DNA of 64,000 nucleotides from Subtercola boreus (GCF_006716115.1 NZ_VFOO01000001.1:1736001-1800000), one strand, 5' to 3'. Positions 9,180 through 19,596 are shown, counted from the stretch's first letter. The notes: generated from the sequence alone by a model not told the origin. Numbers and translations: made by a program.

Positions 9180-11819
9180 CTACGAACGTGCCTTTGTGGC
9201 AATGTTGACGATCTTCGGCGCCCGCACGATCACGTTCACGACCTCGCGGTCACCGAGGAAGCGCACGACGGCCTCCGACGAGCGCGCCAGCTTCTCGAGC
9301 TCTTCGCTGGAGATCTTCGGTGAGACCTCGAGGCGGGCGCGCACCTTGCCGTCGACCTGCACGACGGCGGTGACCGACTCCTCGGTGAGGAGGGCCGGGT
9401 CGGCGCCCCGCCAACCGTACGCGGAGATCGAGGGCGGGTAACCGAGCCGCTCCCACATGTCTTCCGCGGTGTACGGCGCGAACAGCGAGAGTCCGAGCGC
9501 AATCGTCTCGACGGCCTCGCGCACGGCCGGATCCGCACCTCCCGGACCGCTGTCGACAGCCTTGCGGGCCGCGTTGGTCAGCTCCATGATGCGCGCGACG
9601 ACGACGTTGAACTTGAACGCCTCGACAAGGCCGGGGGCCTCGGCGAGGAACCGGTGCGTGACACGGCGGAGCGCGACATCCCCGTCCCGCCAGTTCACCT
9701 CCGGTGCCGACGTGACGTCGCCCGAGAGCCGCCACGCGCGGGCCAGGAACTTCGCGGAACCGGAGGGCGACACATCCGCCCAGTCGATGTCGTCTTCGGG
9801 CGGACCCGCGAACGCCATCGTGAGGCGCACCGCGTCGACGCCGTGCTCGTCGAGCTGGTCGCTGAGGCGCACGATGTTGCCCTTCGACTTCGACATCGCA
9901 GACCCCTCCATCAGCACCATGCCCTGGTTGAGCAGGGCGCTGAAGGGCTCGGTGAACGAGACGTAGCCGAGGTCGAACAGCACCTTCGTGATGAATCGCG
10001 CATACAGCAGGTGCAGGATCGCGTGCGTCACACCGCCGACGTACTGGTCGACCGGGGCCCACTTGTCGACCTCGCGCGGGTCGAACGCCTTCGTGTCGTC
10101 GTTCGGCGAGAGGAAGCGCAGGAAGTACCACGAGCTGTCGACGAAGGTGTCCATCGTGTCTGCATCGCGGAGCGCGGGCGAGCCGTCGCGCGGGTCAGGC
10201 ACGTTCACCCAGTCGGTCGCTGCACCGAGCGGCGAGGTGCCCTTCGGCTGCAGGTTCAGGCCCTCGGTCGGGGGCAGCAGCACGGGCAGCTGGTCTTCGG
10301 GCACGGGAATCTCCGCACCGTCGGCCCCATGGATGATCGGGATCGGCGTTCCCCAGTAGCGCTGGCGTGAGATCAGCCAGTCCCTGAGCCGGTAGTTCTT
10401 GGCCGCCCGACCCGATCCTTGAGCCTCCAGCTGCTCGATCACGCGGGTGATCGCCTTGTTCTTGCTCAATCCGTCGAGGTTCCCGGAGTTGATCAGGCGA
10501 CCGTCGCCGGTCAGCGCCTTGCCGGTGGAAGCCGGGTCGAGCGGCGGCAGGTCATCCGGGAGCTCTCCGTCGACCAGCACGGGAATGGCGCCGGTGACGG
10601 GCTGGTTCGTGTCGAGCACGACGCGCACCGGCAGGCCGAACGCGCGGGCGAAGTCGAGGTCGCGCTGGTCGTGCGCCGGCACGGCCATGACCGCGCCGGT
10701 GCCGTAGTCGGCGAGCACGTAGTCGGCCGCCCAGACGGGCAGGCGCTCACCGTTGACGGGGTTGATCGCGTAGCGCTCCAGGAAGACGCCGGTTTTGGGG
10801 CGGTCGGTGGCCTGGCGTTCGAGCTCGGTGCTCTTCTGCACCTCGACCAGGTACTCCGCGAAACGCTGGCGCGCAGCATCCGGAACCGACTCGTCGGCGA
10901 CGAGCTCGGCGGCCAGCTCGGACTCGGGGGCGACCACCATGAACGTGGCGCCGTGAAGCGTGTCGGGGCGTGTCGTGAAGACCGTCACCGGCGCCTGACG
11001 GCCCTCGATGGCGAAGTCGACGTCTGCACCGACGGAGCGGCCGATCCAGTTGCGCTGCATGGCGATGACCTTCGCAGGCCACGTGCCCTCGAGCTGCTTC
11101 AGGTCGTCGAGCAGGCGGTCGGCGTAGTCGGTGATCCTGAAGTACCACTGCGTGAGCTTCTTCTTCACGACGACGGCGCCCGAGCGTTCGGACGTTCCGT
11201 CGGGCAGAACCTGCTCGTTCGCCAGCACGGTCTGGTCCACCGGGTCCCAGTTGACCCAGCTCGACTTGCGGTACGCCAGGCCCTTCTCATACAGCTTCAG
11301 GAACAGCCACTGGTTCCACTTGTAGTACTCGGGGTCGCTGGTGTGCAGTTCCCGGCTCCAGTCGAACGAGCCCGCATAGCGCCGGAAGCTCGCCTTCTGC
11401 TGGTCGATGTTCGCGTACGTCCACTCGCGCGGGTCGATCTGGCGCTTGATGGCTGCGTTCTCGGCGGGCAGGCCGAACGAGTCCCAGCCGATCGGGTGCA
11501 GCACGTTGAAACCCTGGTGGCGCCAGTAGCGCGAGATCACGTCGCCGAGCGCGTACGCCTCGGCATGGCCCATGTGCAGGTCGCCGGAGGGGTACGGGAA
11601 CATGTCGAGGATGTATTTGCGCGGGCGTTTGTCGTTCTCGAGATCGGTGCGGAACGGCTCCGACTCGTCCCAGACCGGCAGCCACTTGTTCTGGAGGGCC
11701 TCGAAGTCGTAGCGGGCGGAGTCGGGTGCTGCGCCGGTTGCGCCGGATTCTGCGCCGGTTGCGCCGGATGTTGCGTCGTCTTCGGCGCCGCGCACAGCGG
11801 AATCGCGTTCGATAGTCAC
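9180..11819 (-). CDS. leuS: Leucyl-tRNA synthetase
   Basis: Charges tRNA-Leu with leucine. 879 residues from GTG at 11819. Class I signatures are present: [16 protein letters not shown] (HIGH variant) in the N-terminal catalytic half, an editing (CP1) domain with [15 protein letters not shown], and [13 protein letters not shown] (KMSKS loop) before the anticodon-binding domain. The first ~30 residues are a poorly conserved Ala/Gly/Thr-rich stretch encoded partly by two direct 21-bp repeats (11730-11771). The open frame extends further upstream to 12758 over the neighbouring gene, which I treat as a shadow. The GTG has no strong ribosome site, so the exact start is uncertain. Confidence 0.95.
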   Translation of the reverse strand: MTIERDSAVRGAEDDATSGATGAESGATGAAPDSARYDFEALQNKWLPVWDESEPFRTDLENDKRPRKYILDMFPYPSGDLHMGHAEAYALGDVISRYWRHQGFNVLHPIGWDSFGLPAENAAIKRQIDPREWTYANIDQQKASFRRYAGSFDWSRELHTSDPEYYKWNQWLFLKLYEKGLAYRKSSWVNWDPVDQTVLANEQVLPDGTSERSGAVVVKKKLTQWYFRITDYADRLLDDLKQLEGTWPAKVIAMQRNWIGRSVGADVDFAIEGRQAPVTVFTTRPDTLHGATFMVVAPESELAAELVADESVPDAARQRFAEYLVEVQKSTELERQATDRPKTGVFLERYAINPVNGERLPVWAADYVLADYGTGAVMAVPAHDQRDLDFARAFGLPVRVVLDTNQPVTGAIPVLVDGELPDDLPPLDPASTGKALTGDGRLINSGNLDGLSKNKAITRVIEQLEAQGSGRAAKNYRLRDWLISRQRYWGTPIPIIHGADGAEIPVPEDQLPVLLPPTEGLNLQPKGTSPLGAATDWVNVPDPRDGSPALRDADTMDTFVDSSWYFLRFLSPNDDTKAFDPREVDKWAPVDQYVGGVTHAILHLLYARFITKVLFDLGYVSFTEPFSALLNQGMVLMEGSAMSKSKGNIVRLSDQLDEHGVDAVRLTMAFAGPPEDDIDWADVSPSGSAKFLARAWRLSGDVTSAPEVNWRDGDVALRRVTHRFLAEAPGLVEAFKFNVVVARIMELTNAARKAVDSGPGGADPAVREAVETIALGLSLFAPYTAEDMWERLGYPPSISAYGWRGADPALLTEESVTAVVQVDGKVRARLEVSPKISSEELEKLARSSEAVVRFLGDREVVNVIVRAPKIVNIATKARS
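11730..11771. repeat. Two tandem 21-bp repeats in the leuS 5' end
   Basis: Copies at 11730-11750 and 11751-11771 start TGCGCCGGTTGCGCCGGAT and differ only in the last two bases. They encode a repeated seven-residue [14 protein letters not shown] unit ahead of the conserved LeuRS domain. Confidence 0.85.
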
Positions 11820-11948
11820 GTGAGTCTCAATCGTCGGGGAACGACCGCACAGTGCGGCCTTGCGGGAGTCGGTTCGGGTGGTCGCGTCTCCAGCAGTCAA
11901 TTGTACTGAACGTTGCCTGCGGCTCGCTGTTGCTAGCGTGAACTGATC

Positions 11949-12872
11949 ATGACTACGTCTGCTGCCGCCGGTCCCGCCGGCTCTGCCGGTTCTCGTCGCT
12001 TCCTCTTCCGCGACGGGTCGTTGATCGCGGCTGCTCCGGTGATGGATGCCCGGCGGCACCTCGAGGTCGCAGACTCCTGGCTGGTCGACTCCGGACGGGT
12101 GCGGGCCGTCGATCTGCACCGGGAACGGTTCTTCGCCTCGGCAGCAGCAGCGGGATTCATGAACGAGACGCTGCTCGCGGCATTCTGGGACGCGGCGCTC
12201 GGGGCGATCCCGCCCGTGCACCGGTGGTTCCCGCGGGTGGAACTCAGCCGGATCGGCGGCGGCGTGCCCGCTGCGGGCGCGGGCGTGAGCGGCGCGAGCG
12301 GAGAGGGCGCGGTATCCGCGGGCGTGGCGCGCGGTTCCGGATCGGGCGCGGGCGCGGCGCGGTGGCAGCTGTCGCTGTTGATGCGGCTGGCTCCGCCGCT
12401 CACGGCCTCCGCCGTGCTGCGGACCTACGACGGGCCGGAGCCGCGGAGCATCCCGAGCCGGAAGGGCCCCGACCTCGCCACCCTCAACGCCCTGCGCGAC
12501 GCCGCGCGCGCCGACGGCGTCGACGATCTCGTGCTGCTCGGGCCGGGCGGCGCGGTCGTCGACGGAACCACCACCGCGCTGCTCTGGTGGCGGGGCGACA
12601 CGCTGTGCGCGCCGGCCGCCGACCTCGTGCGGGTGGACAGTGTCACCGCGAAATCCGTGCGCGTGCTGGCCGCGGCGCTCGGTGTCACCGTCTCGGAGGA
12701 GCGTGCCGCGCCCGCCGACCTCGCCGGCACAGAGGTCTGGGCCGTGAATGCGCTGCACGGGATCCGCGTGGTGACGGCGTGGCGCGGCGGGCCTGCGGTC
12801 GCGGCGGTTGCCGGTCGCGCGGCGCTCTGGCAGCGGCGGATCGGGGCGCTCGCGCGCCCCCTCGCGGGCTGA
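11949..12872 (+). CDS. Aminotransferase class IV (BCAT/ADC-lyase fold)
   Basis: 307-residue fold-type IV PLP enzyme, the family of branched-chain aminotransferase and 4-amino-4-deoxychorismate lyase. Visible are RFLFRDGSL near the start, the lysine region [17 protein letters not shown] (the K is the likely Schiff base), [21 protein letters not shown], and [15 protein letters not shown] for phosphate binding. It resembles the ADC-lyase/PabC-like branch found alone in actinobacteria; substrate unproven. An Ala/Gly-rich insertion (residues ~100-135) interrupts the N-terminal domain. A TAGCGT -10 box at 11934-11939 ends 9 nt before the ATG, giving a very short leader. Divergent from leuS. Confidence 0.8.
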   Translation: MTTSAAAGPAGSAGSRRFLFRDGSLIAAAPVMDARRHLEVADSWLVDSGRVRAVDLHRERFFASAAAAGFMNETLLAAFWDAALGAIPPVHRWFPRVELSRIGGGVPAAGAGVSGASGEGAVSAGVARGSGSGAGAARWQLSLLMRLAPPLTASAVLRTYDGPEPRSIPSRKGPDLATLNALRDAARADGVDDLVLLGPGGAVVDGTTTALLWWRGDTLCAPAADLVRVDSVTAKSVRVLAAALGVTVSEERAAPADLAGTEVWAVNALHGIRVVTAWRGGPAVAAVAGRAALWQRRIGALARPLAG

Positions 12873-13137
12873 CCCGCGCTGCCGCGCCGCTGCACCGGCC
12901 GCACCGCGTGCCGAACAGCCGGCCGCACTGCGCCGTCGGTCGCAGACCGGCGTGGTGGACTCGCGGAGCCGTCAGACGGACGAGGCTGAGGAAGCATGCC
13001 GCTCTCTGGCACGTCGCGCGGGCTGAGGTTCGCCCGTTCGTCGCGACCGGGTGGGATGGTGCGGAGGCTGAGCTCGCAGCGGCGCGGGTGACGTCGCGCT
13101 GCCGCCGAGTCACACGATCCGGGCCGTCTTCCCACCC
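12873..13137. other. Non-coding stretch downstream of the class IV aminotransferase
   Basis: First part of a 477-bp gap between convergent genes (12873-13349). Open frames on both strands here are Arg/Ala/Ser-rich, have no recognisable domain and no ribosome sites. The rest of the gap holds a long hairpin and a tandem repeat, listed separately. Confidence 0.6.
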
Positions 13138-13194
13138 GGGAGGAGCTGAGCCGATCCGAAGCGAATACGACGCCGGATCGGCTCAGCTCCTCCC
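13138..13194. repeat. Perfect 21-bp inverted repeat, copy 1 of the GGGAGGAGC hairpin family
   Basis: Left arm 13138-13158 begins GGGAGGAGCTGAGCCG; right arm 13174-13194 is its exact reverse complement; loop 15 nt. It lies between the convergent ends of the class IV aminotransferase and cydC, with no T-run after it. A second copy with the same arm tips is at 36306-36362. It could work as a terminator or be a dispersed palindromic element. Confidence 0.9.
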
Positions 13195-13249
13195 GAATGG
13201 CTGGGGTGGAGGCGGGTGTCGGCGGCGGGGCGGAACAGGAGCCGGCGGC

Positions 13250-13354
13250 GGCGGGACGAGCGCGGCGGCGGCGGGGCGGCGTCAGCGGCGGGACGAGCGC
13301 GGCGGCGGGGCGGCGTCAGCGGCGGGACGAGCGCGGCGGCGGGGCGGCGTCAGC
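13250..13354. repeat. Three tandem 34-37-bp repeats that include the cydC stop codon
   Basis: Copies at 13250-13286 (one extra triplet), 13287-13320 and 13321-13354; the last two are identical. Each starts GGCGGGACGAGCGCGG and ends GGCGTCAGC. The TCA in the third copy is the complement of the cydC stop codon, so the gene's end has been copied twice into the space beyond it. Confidence 0.9.
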
Positions 13355-15332
13355 CGAGGCGGAGGCGCCGCGTCACGAGGTCGGGTGGGACATCCGTGTG
13401 CGAGATCAGCACGATGCTGCGTCCGGGGCCGGCGGCGGCTAGCAGGTCGCCAAGGAGGGCGTCGGCTCGGGCGGGATCGACGTTGGCGGTCGGCTCGTCG
13501 AGCACGACGACCGGAAAGTCGGCCAGAAGCACGCGCGCGAGCGCGATCCGCTGGGCCTCGCCGCCCGAGACGAGGGCACCGTGCTGGCCGAGCGCTGCGT
13601 CGAGTCCGCCACGGTCGACGGCCCAGGTGGTGAGCCCGACGCGGTCGAGCACGGTGAGGAGCTCATCGTCGGACGCCGCCTCCCTGGCGAACAGCAGGTT
13701 CTGCCGCAGGTTGGCGTCGAAGATGTACGGCGACTGCTCGCAGAGTCCGATCATCTGGCGCACGGCCTCGGGGGCGAGCGTGCGCACGTCGACCCCGTCG
13801 ATCGTGAACGAGCCGCTGTGCTCGAGGAACCGCACGAGCACCGCGGCGAGCGTCGTCTTACCGCTGCCGCTCGGGCCCGTGACGAGCAGCCGCTCCCCCG
13901 GCCGGATCGTGACGCTCACGTCGCGGAGCGCCGCCGCCGCACCATCGGGAGCGGTAGCGGCGACTGTCGCAGACGGGGTGGCCGAAGTGGCCTGGGTGGC
14001 CTGGGTGGACTGGGTGGCTCGCGTGGACGGGGCAACGAGTTGCGGCCACCGCGCCGACACGCGGTCGAGTCGGATGACCGGCACGGCGCGCACGCCGCCC
14101 GCCGTGTCGCCCTCTGCACCGGTCGCGTCGGCACCTCGGGCGGAGGCGGGAAGCGAAGGCGCCGAGGTGGTGGCAGTGGAGGACCACTTCTCGGGAGCGG
14201 GAGGGGCGGCCCGGGGTACGGCACCGGGCAGGGCGGCCGGGGTCTCGGCGGCCGGCAGGGCGGCCGAGGTCTCGGCGGCCCGCAGGCCGTCACGGGGGGC
14301 GGCGGCCGGGAGCTCGGGCGGCAGGGCGTCGGGCAGGGCGGCCGCGACGCGGGCGGCGCTGGCGTGCACCTGGCGCCAGGCCCCCGCCGCGAGGGGGACG
14401 GCCGCGAAGACCTCGAACACCGCAATCGGCACCAGCGCGAGCACGGCGAGCACCGGGCCGGTGAGGACCGAGCCGGAGGTGCCGCTGAAGAGGCCGGAGG
14501 TATCCGCACCGGTGCTGCCCGCGATGACGGCGGCGCCGAGCGCGGGGATGCCCACGACGAGGGCCGCGACCGTGGCCAGGCCCGCGAGGAGGGAGACCAC
14601 CGCGGCGGTGGCTCCGGCACCGGCGGCACGGCTGGTGGCCGACCGGGTGAGCCGCGCGTCGGTCTGTTCGAGGCGGGCGAGCCGGTCATCCACCGCCCCG
14701 AAGGCGACGAGCACGTCGAGGTTGCCGACCAGGTCGAGCGTTTCGTCGGTCAGACGGCCCCGGAGGGGTGCGAGCTCTCGTTCGGCAGATCCGGCGATCC
14801 GGGAGTTGACGAACGTGCCAGCCACCAGGGCCAGAAGGAGCGCGACGGCGAGCGTGATTCCGGCGGCAGGCAAGAGCAGCGAGACGCCGACCACCGCGAG
14901 CGCCGACACGAGCAGCGACGTCACCAGCGGCTGCACGACGCGGAGCGGGAGGTTCTGCAGCTCATCCACATCGCCCACCAGCCGCGCAAGCAGGTCGCCG
15001 CGGCGGGTGCCGGCGAGCCCGGCGGGGGCGAGCGGCACGATGCGCTCGTAGATCGCGACCCGCAGCGACGCCAGGGCGCGGAAGGCCGCACTGTGACCCG
15101 CGAGCCGGTCGAGGTAGCGGAAGGATGCCCGGGCCAGCGCGAATCCGCGGACACCCACGATCGCGATCGAGAGGTACAGGATCGGCGGCTGTTCGGCCGC
15201 GCGGGCGATCAGGTAGGCGGAGGTGCCGAGAAGCGCCACGGTGGAGAGGGCGCTCAGCAGCCCGAACACGAGCGCCGGGGCGAAGGCGCGCGGTGTGGGC
15301 TGCGCGAGCCTCAGAACGTCTGCGGTGCGCAT
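13350..15332 (-). CDS. cydC: Thiol reductant ABC exporter subunit CydC
   Basis: One half of the CydDC heterodimer, which exports cysteine/glutathione-type thiols (in actinobacteria perhaps other reductants) and is needed to assemble cytochrome bd. 660 residues. An ABC membrane domain with about six helices (from FAPALVFGLLSALSTVALLG), then an ATPase domain with Walker A GPSGSGKTT, signature VSGGEAQR, Walker B VVVLDEPTANVD and H-loop ISHTD. A low-complexity Ala/Pro/Thr-rich region of about 100 residues lies between membrane and ATPase domains, and the A-loop region carries a run of TQATQ-type repeats, making it longer than usual (~550-580). The ATG overlaps the cydD stop as TGATG. Confidence 0.95.
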   Translation of the reverse strand: MRTADVLRLAQPTPRAFAPALVFGLLSALSTVALLGTSAYLIARAAEQPPILYLSIAIVGVRGFALARASFRYLDRLAGHSAAFRALASLRVAIYERIVPLAPAGLAGTRRGDLLARLVGDVDELQNLPLRVVQPLVTSLLVSALAVVGVSLLLPAAGITLAVALLLALVAGTFVNSRIAGSAERELAPLRGRLTDETLDLVGNLDVLVAFGAVDDRLARLEQTDARLTRSATSRAAGAGATAAVVSLLAGLATVAALVVGIPALGAAVIAGSTGADTSGLFSGTSGSVLTGPVLAVLALVPIAVFEVFAAVPLAAGAWRQVHASAARVAAALPDALPPELPAAAPRDGLRAAETSAALPAAETPAALPGAVPRAAPPAPEKWSSTATTSAPSLPASARGADATGAEGDTAGGVRAVPVIRLDRVSARWPQLVAPSTRATQSTQATQATSATPSATVAATAPDGAAAALRDVSVTIRPGERLLVTGPSGSGKTTLAAVLVRFLEHSGSFTIDGVDVRTLAPEAVRQMIGLCEQSPYIFDANLRQNLLFAREAASDDELLTVLDRVGLTTWAVDRGGLDAALGQHGALVSGGEAQRIALARVLLADFPVVVLDEPTANVDPARADALLGDLLAAAGPGRSIVLISHTDVPPDLVTRRLRLG

Positions 15333-17095
15333 CAGCGTGCCGCCCCGGTGAGCCGTGCGGAGGAGGCGTCGGCGGCGGAGGACGCGTCGGTGACGGTGGT
15401 GGCTGAGGTGGCGGGCTCGGTCGACGAGGTTCCGGTGTTGGACGCGGCAGCCGCCGCTGGCGCGGACAGCTCCAGCACGAGGTCGGCGGCGCGCCGGAAC
15501 GCGGGCCGGTGCGACACCACGAGCACCGCGGCGCCCTCGCTGGCCGCGACCGAGCGGAGCGCCGCGATCAGCCGTTCCTCGGTCCCCGCGTCGAGCGCGG
15601 AGCTCGGCTCGTCGAGCAGCAGCACGCCGCAGCGGCGTTCGAGCAGTCGGTACAGGGCACGGGCGACTGCCACGCGCTGCGCCTGGCCGCCGGAGAGACC
15701 CGATCCGTTCACTCCGAGCACCAGGTCGGGGTCGACCTCGGCGGCGGCCGCGAGCGCGAGGGCCCGCGTCACGAGGGCGGGCGATGGATGCTCGCTCCCC
15801 AACGCGACGTTCGAGCCGACGGTGCCCGACAGGAGTCCGGGCCGCTGCCCCGCCCAGGCGATCGGGGCCGAGAGAACGGTGCCGGTGTGCGGCACGAACC
15901 CGAGCATCGCGGCGAGCACGCTCGACTTCCCCGCCCCACTCGGACCGGACAGCACCGTCAGCGTGCCGGGCCGGAGTTCCGCGGAGAAGTCGCGCACCGC
16001 GAACCGCTCCGCGCCCGGCTCGCCGTACCGCACCGAGACGCGCGCCAGCGAGGCGCCGACGAAGGCGCCGACCGGGGCATCGACGCGGGCGCCGACGCGC
16101 GTCGCCTCCGATCCCGCCCCGGCCCCCGCCCCGGCACCGGCACCCCCCGCCCCGATCACCTCGAACACCGCATCCGTCGCCGCCACCCCGTCGGCCGCCG
16201 CGTGGTAGGCCGCCCCGACCTGCCGGAGCGGCAGGAACGCCTCGGGCGCGAGCATCAGCACGAACAGTCCCACCCCGAGCCCGAGGTCCCCGCCCACCAA
16301 CCGCAGCCCGACCGCCACGGCGACCAGCGCCACCGAGAGGCTGGCCGCCATCTCGAGCGCGAATCCGCTGAGGAACGACACCCTCAGCACCTTCATGGTG
16401 CTCGACCGGTACTCCTCGGTCACGAACCTGATGCGCGCGGCCTGCCGCTTCTCCCGCCCGAAGACCTTCAGCGTCGACAGCCCCTCGACCACGTCGAGGA
16501 ACCCGGTCGACAGCGCCCCGAGCTTCTCCCACTGCTGTTTCTGCAGCGCCTCGGTCGCCCAGCCGATGAGGATCATGAACACCGGCACCAGCGGCAGCGT
16601 CACGAGCACGATGATCCCGCTGGTGACATCGGCGGCGAACAGCACGACCACCAGCACCGGGGTCGCGAGCGCCGTCAGGATCAGCTGCGGAAGGTATTTC
16701 GCGAAGTACGTGTCGAGGGCATCCAGACCCGTCGTCGTCATCGTGGTCACATCGACCGTGTTGCGGCCCGCCAGCCAGCCCGGCCCGAGCCTCACCAGCG
16801 ACGACAGCACGCCGCGCCGGAGCTCGCTCTTCGCCGTCGCCGCCCCGCGCGCCGCGTTCCGTTCCATCAGCCAGACGAGCACCGAGCGCAGCAGCACGAC
16901 GCCGACCAGCGCAGCGAGCGACGGCAGAAGCGCGCGAAGCCCGGCCCCAGCGATCGCCGCCACCACCAGCGACGACACCAGCCACGCGAACGCGATGATG
17001 CACGCGGTCTGGAGCACAGCGAGCACGGCTCCCAGCCCGAAGAACCGGCGGGCGGATGCGGCGTACCTCAGCAGCCGCGGGTCGACCGGTTTCAC
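15332..17095 (-). CDS. cydD: Thiol reductant ABC exporter subunit CydD
   Basis: Partner of CydC in the inner membrane. 587 residues: an ABC type I membrane domain (FFGLGAVLAVLQTACIIAFA through PEAFLPLRQVGAAYHA), then an ATPase domain with Walker A GPSGAGKSS, signature LSGGQAQRVAVA and Walker B VLLLDEPSSALD. A Gly/Ala run (residues ~345-360) forms the linker. The GTG at 17095 overlaps the cydB stop as GTGA, which fixes the start; the C-terminal ~35 residues are Ala/Ser/Thr-rich and probably unstructured. Third gene of cydABDC. Confidence 0.95.
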   Translation of the reverse strand: MKPVDPRLLRYAASARRFFGLGAVLAVLQTACIIAFAWLVSSLVVAAIAGAGLRALLPSLAALVGVVLLRSVLVWLMERNAARGAATAKSELRRGVLSSLVRLGPGWLAGRNTVDVTTMTTTGLDALDTYFAKYLPQLILTALATPVLVVVLFAADVTSGIIVLVTLPLVPVFMILIGWATEALQKQQWEKLGALSTGFLDVVEGLSTLKVFGREKRQAARIRFVTEEYRSSTMKVLRVSFLSGFALEMAASLSVALVAVAVGLRLVGGDLGLGVGLFVLMLAPEAFLPLRQVGAAYHAAADGVAATDAVFEVIGAGGAGAGAGAGAGSEATRVGARVDAPVGAFVGASLARVSVRYGEPGAERFAVRDFSAELRPGTLTVLSGPSGAGKSSVLAAMLGFVPHTGTVLSAPIAWAGQRPGLLSGTVGSNVALGSEHPSPALVTRALALAAAAEVDPDLVLGVNGSGLSGGQAQRVAVARALYRLLERRCGVLLLDEPSSALDAGTEERLIAALRSVAASEGAAVLVVSHRPAFRRAADLVLELSAPAAAAASNTGTSSTEPATSATTVTDASSAADASSARLTGAAR

Positions 17096-18150
17096 GCGCT
17101 GACCCTGCTCCCGCTGGCGGCCGGCCCTGACGGCTCCGGTTCCCCGGTGATGGATGCCCGGCTGACCCGCTTGCGGAACACCCAGTAGGTGAACGCCTGG
17201 TACCCGAGGATGAGCGGCACGAACGCCAGCGCCACCCAGCTCATCAGCGTGAGGGTGTACCCCGACGATGAGGCGTTCGCGATCGTCAGGCTGTTGGCGG
17301 GGTCGTTCGTCGCCGGCATGACGTCGGGCACGAGCGAGACGAACAGGCTGAGCACGGCGAACGCGATCGTCGCCGCGAGGAACGTGAACGACCAGCCCTC
17401 GGCCTTCCGCTGGTTCGCGAGCCAGCCGGCGACGAGCGTGACGGCTGCGACGGCAGACAGGATGCCCGACCACACCGACCCGAACGAGACCGTCGTCCAG
17501 ACGAGGAACACGGCGGCGACCACGATGGTCAGCAGGCCCGAACGACCGGCCAGCTGCCGTGCGCGTTCCCGGATGTCTCCACTGGTCTTCAGCGAGACGA
17601 ACACGACACCGTGCGTGAAGAACAGCAGCAGCGTGGTCAGCCCGCCGAGCACCGCATAGGGCGAGAACAGGTCGAACACGGTTCCGGTGTAGTTGAAGCC
17701 CGCGTCGAGCGGAACTCCGCGCACGACGTTCGCGAACACCAGGCCCCAGAGGAAGGCGGGCACGGCCGAGCCGATCACGATCATCCGGTCGAAGCGTCGC
17801 TTCCAGGCGATCTCGGGGCGCTGGTGACGGTACTCGAACGAGACCCCGCGGAGGATCAGCGCCAGCAGGATGACCAGGAAGACCAGGTAGAACCCGCTGA
17901 ACAGGGTCGCGTACCACTCGGGGAACGCGGCGAACATGGCGGCGCCGGCGACGATCACCCAAGTCTCATTGAGGTCCCAGATGGGGCCGATGGTGTTGAT
18001 CAGCACGCGGCGGTCGGTGTCGTTCGGGCCGCGAACGTCGCGGCCGAGGAAGGGGATCGACATGCCGACGCCGAAGTCGAAGCCGTCGAGCACGAAGTAC
18101 CCGATGAAGAAGAAGGCCAGCAGGCCGAACCAGAGGGTGGGGAGATCCAT
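17092..18150 (-). CDS. cydB: Cytochrome bd oxidase subunit II
   Basis: 352-residue membrane subunit of the bd-type quinol oxidase. Starts MDLPTLWFGLLAFFFIGYF, followed by LDGFDFGVGM and the conserved INTIGPIWDLNETWVIVAGA block of CydB. About eight to nine hydrophobic segments are visible. Length is typical. The ATG lies 15 nt downstream of the cydA stop. Confidence 0.97.
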   Translation of the reverse strand: MDLPTLWFGLLAFFFIGYFVLDGFDFGVGMSIPFLGRDVRGPNDTDRRVLINTIGPIWDLNETWVIVAGAAMFAAFPEWYATLFSGFYLVFLVILLALILRGVSFEYRHQRPEIAWKRRFDRMIVIGSAVPAFLWGLVFANVVRGVPLDAGFNYTGTVFDLFSPYAVLGGLTTLLLFFTHGVVFVSLKTSGDIRERARQLAGRSGLLTIVVAAVFLVWTTVSFGSVWSGILSAVAAVTLVAGWLANQRKAEGWSFTFLAATIAFAVLSLFVSLVPDVMPATNDPANSLTIANASSSGYTLTLMSWVALAFVPLILGYQAFTYWVFRKRVSRASITGEPEPSGPAASGSRVSA

Positions 18151-18165
18151 GTCAGTTCACCGTTC

Positions 18166-19578
18166 CTAGTACACAGTCGCTTCGTGCTTCACTTCGCCGG
18201 TCTCAGCGTCGGGTTGCGGCGCCTGGTCCGGACCCTTCTGGATGGCCTTCTTGATCAGCCGGAACTCGACCACCGCGAGCGTGCCGTAGACCAGCGTGAA
18301 CGCGATCAGCGAGATCAGCACCTCGAGACCGGTCGTGTTCGGCGACACCGCGTCCTGGGTCTTCAGCAGGCTGAAGACGATCCACGGCTGCCGGCCCATC
18401 TCGGTGAACACCCAGCCCACGATCATCGCGGCCAGCGGGAGCGGCATCGACCAGATGGCGACCTTCCAGATCCAGCGCTTCTTCGGCATCCGGCCCTTGC
18501 GGGTGAACCAGAGGCCGCCGACCGCGATCATGACGGCGAGCACGCCGAACGCGATCATGTAGCGGAACGCCCAATAGGTGACCCAGATGGTCGGCGTGTA
18601 GTCGCCGGGACCGTACAACTGGGTGTACTGCGCCTGCAGGTCGTTGATGCCCTCGACCGTGCCGTCGAACGTGTGCGTCGAGAGGAACGACAGCAGGTAC
18701 GGGATCCGGATCGAGAACAGCTCGCTGACTCCGTCGGGCGTGCCCAGGGTGAAGATCGAGAACGAGGCGTTCGCGCCGGTGGAGGTGTTGTAGAGCGCCT
18801 CCGCCGCCGCCATCTTCATCGGCTGCGTCTGGACCATCGCGAGGCCCAGCTGGTCGCCGGAGAGGAAGGTCAACGTGCCCGCAATGACCATCATCCAGAG
18901 CCCGAACTTCAGGGCCGGGCGCATCGTGTCGAGGTGCTGGTTGCGGGAGAGGTGCCAGGCGGCGGCGCAGACGATCAGCGCTGCCGACACCATGAAGCAC
19001 GCGAAGATCGTGTGCGGGAACGCCGCCAGGGCGACCTTGTTCGTCAGCAGGGCCCAGATGTCGGTGAGCTCGGCGCGACCCTTGGCCTCGTTGATCTGGT
19101 AGCCGACCGGGTTCTGCATGAACGAGTTCGCCGCGATGATGAAGTAGGCACTCAGGATGCTCGCCAGTGCGGTGACCCAGATGGTCGCGAGGTGGAGCTT
19201 CTTCGGCAGGCGGTCCCAACCGAAGATCCACAGGCCGATGAACGTCGCTTCGAGGAAGAACGCGAGCAGCCCTTCGAGGGCGAGCGGGGCGCCGAAGACG
19301 TCGCCGACGAAGCGGGAGTAGTCCGACCAGTTCATGCCGAACTGGAACTCCTGCACGATGCCGGTGACCGTGCCCATGGCGAAGTTGATCAGGAAGATCT
19401 TGCCGAAGAACTTCGTGATCTGGAGGTACTTCAGGTGACCCGTGCGCACCCAGGCGGTCTGGAAGATCGCGACTGTCAGGGCCAGTCCGATCGTGAGCGG
19501 CACGAACAGGAAGTGATAGATCGTGGTGAGCCCGAACTGCCAGCGGGAGAGCAGCAGCGGGTCGAGCAGGTCGTTCAC
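18166..19578 (-). CDS. cydA: Cytochrome bd oxidase subunit I
   Basis: 470-residue heme-bearing subunit that oxidises quinol and reduces oxygen with high affinity. DPLLLSRWQFGLTTIYHFLF carries the conserved N-terminal histidine (H22) ligand region; the GRQPW motif (TEMGRQPWIV) is intact. The length and the short periplasmic loop fit the short-Q-loop class seen in Gram-positives. GTG start with GGAGGA about 5 nt upstream. The operon start faces blaI across three palindromes (19597-19660), suggesting repression by the BlaI-type protein. Confidence 0.97.
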   Translation of the reverse strand: MNDLLDPLLLSRWQFGLTTIYHFLFVPLTIGLALTVAIFQTAWVRTGHLKYLQITKFFGKIFLINFAMGTVTGIVQEFQFGMNWSDYSRFVGDVFGAPLALEGLLAFFLEATFIGLWIFGWDRLPKKLHLATIWVTALASILSAYFIIAANSFMQNPVGYQINEAKGRAELTDIWALLTNKVALAAFPHTIFACFMVSAALIVCAAAWHLSRNQHLDTMRPALKFGLWMMVIAGTLTFLSGDQLGLAMVQTQPMKMAAAEALYNTSTGANASFSIFTLGTPDGVSELFSIRIPYLLSFLSTHTFDGTVEGINDLQAQYTQLYGPGDYTPTIWVTYWAFRYMIAFGVLAVMIAVGGLWFTRKGRMPKKRWIWKVAIWSMPLPLAAMIVGWVFTEMGRQPWIVFSLLKTQDAVSPNTTGLEVLISLIAFTLVYGTLAVVEFRLIKKAIQKGPDQAPQPDAETGEVKHEATVY

Positions 19579-19596
19579 GAGTCCTCCACGGGAATG

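Noticed and set aside
11820-11948. Possible T-box or other riboswitch ahead of leuS
   Set aside because: No T-box sequence or specifier stem seen in the 130-bp region.
11820-12758. N-terminal extension of leuS reaching back over the class IV aminotransferase
   Set aside because: The extension is antisense to a gene with clear PLP-enzyme motifs, and LeuRS homologues start near the chosen GTG.
12224-13633. Long Arg/Gly/Ala-rich open frames over the 12.9-13.35 kb gap
   Set aside because: No ribosome site, no domain, extreme composition, and they run through the tandem repeats and antisense to cydC.
15333-17003. Open frame fusing cydC with upstream sequence to 1217 codons
   Set aside because: The upstream part overlaps cydD in another frame; the TGATG junction and the conserved CydC N-terminus set the start at 15332.
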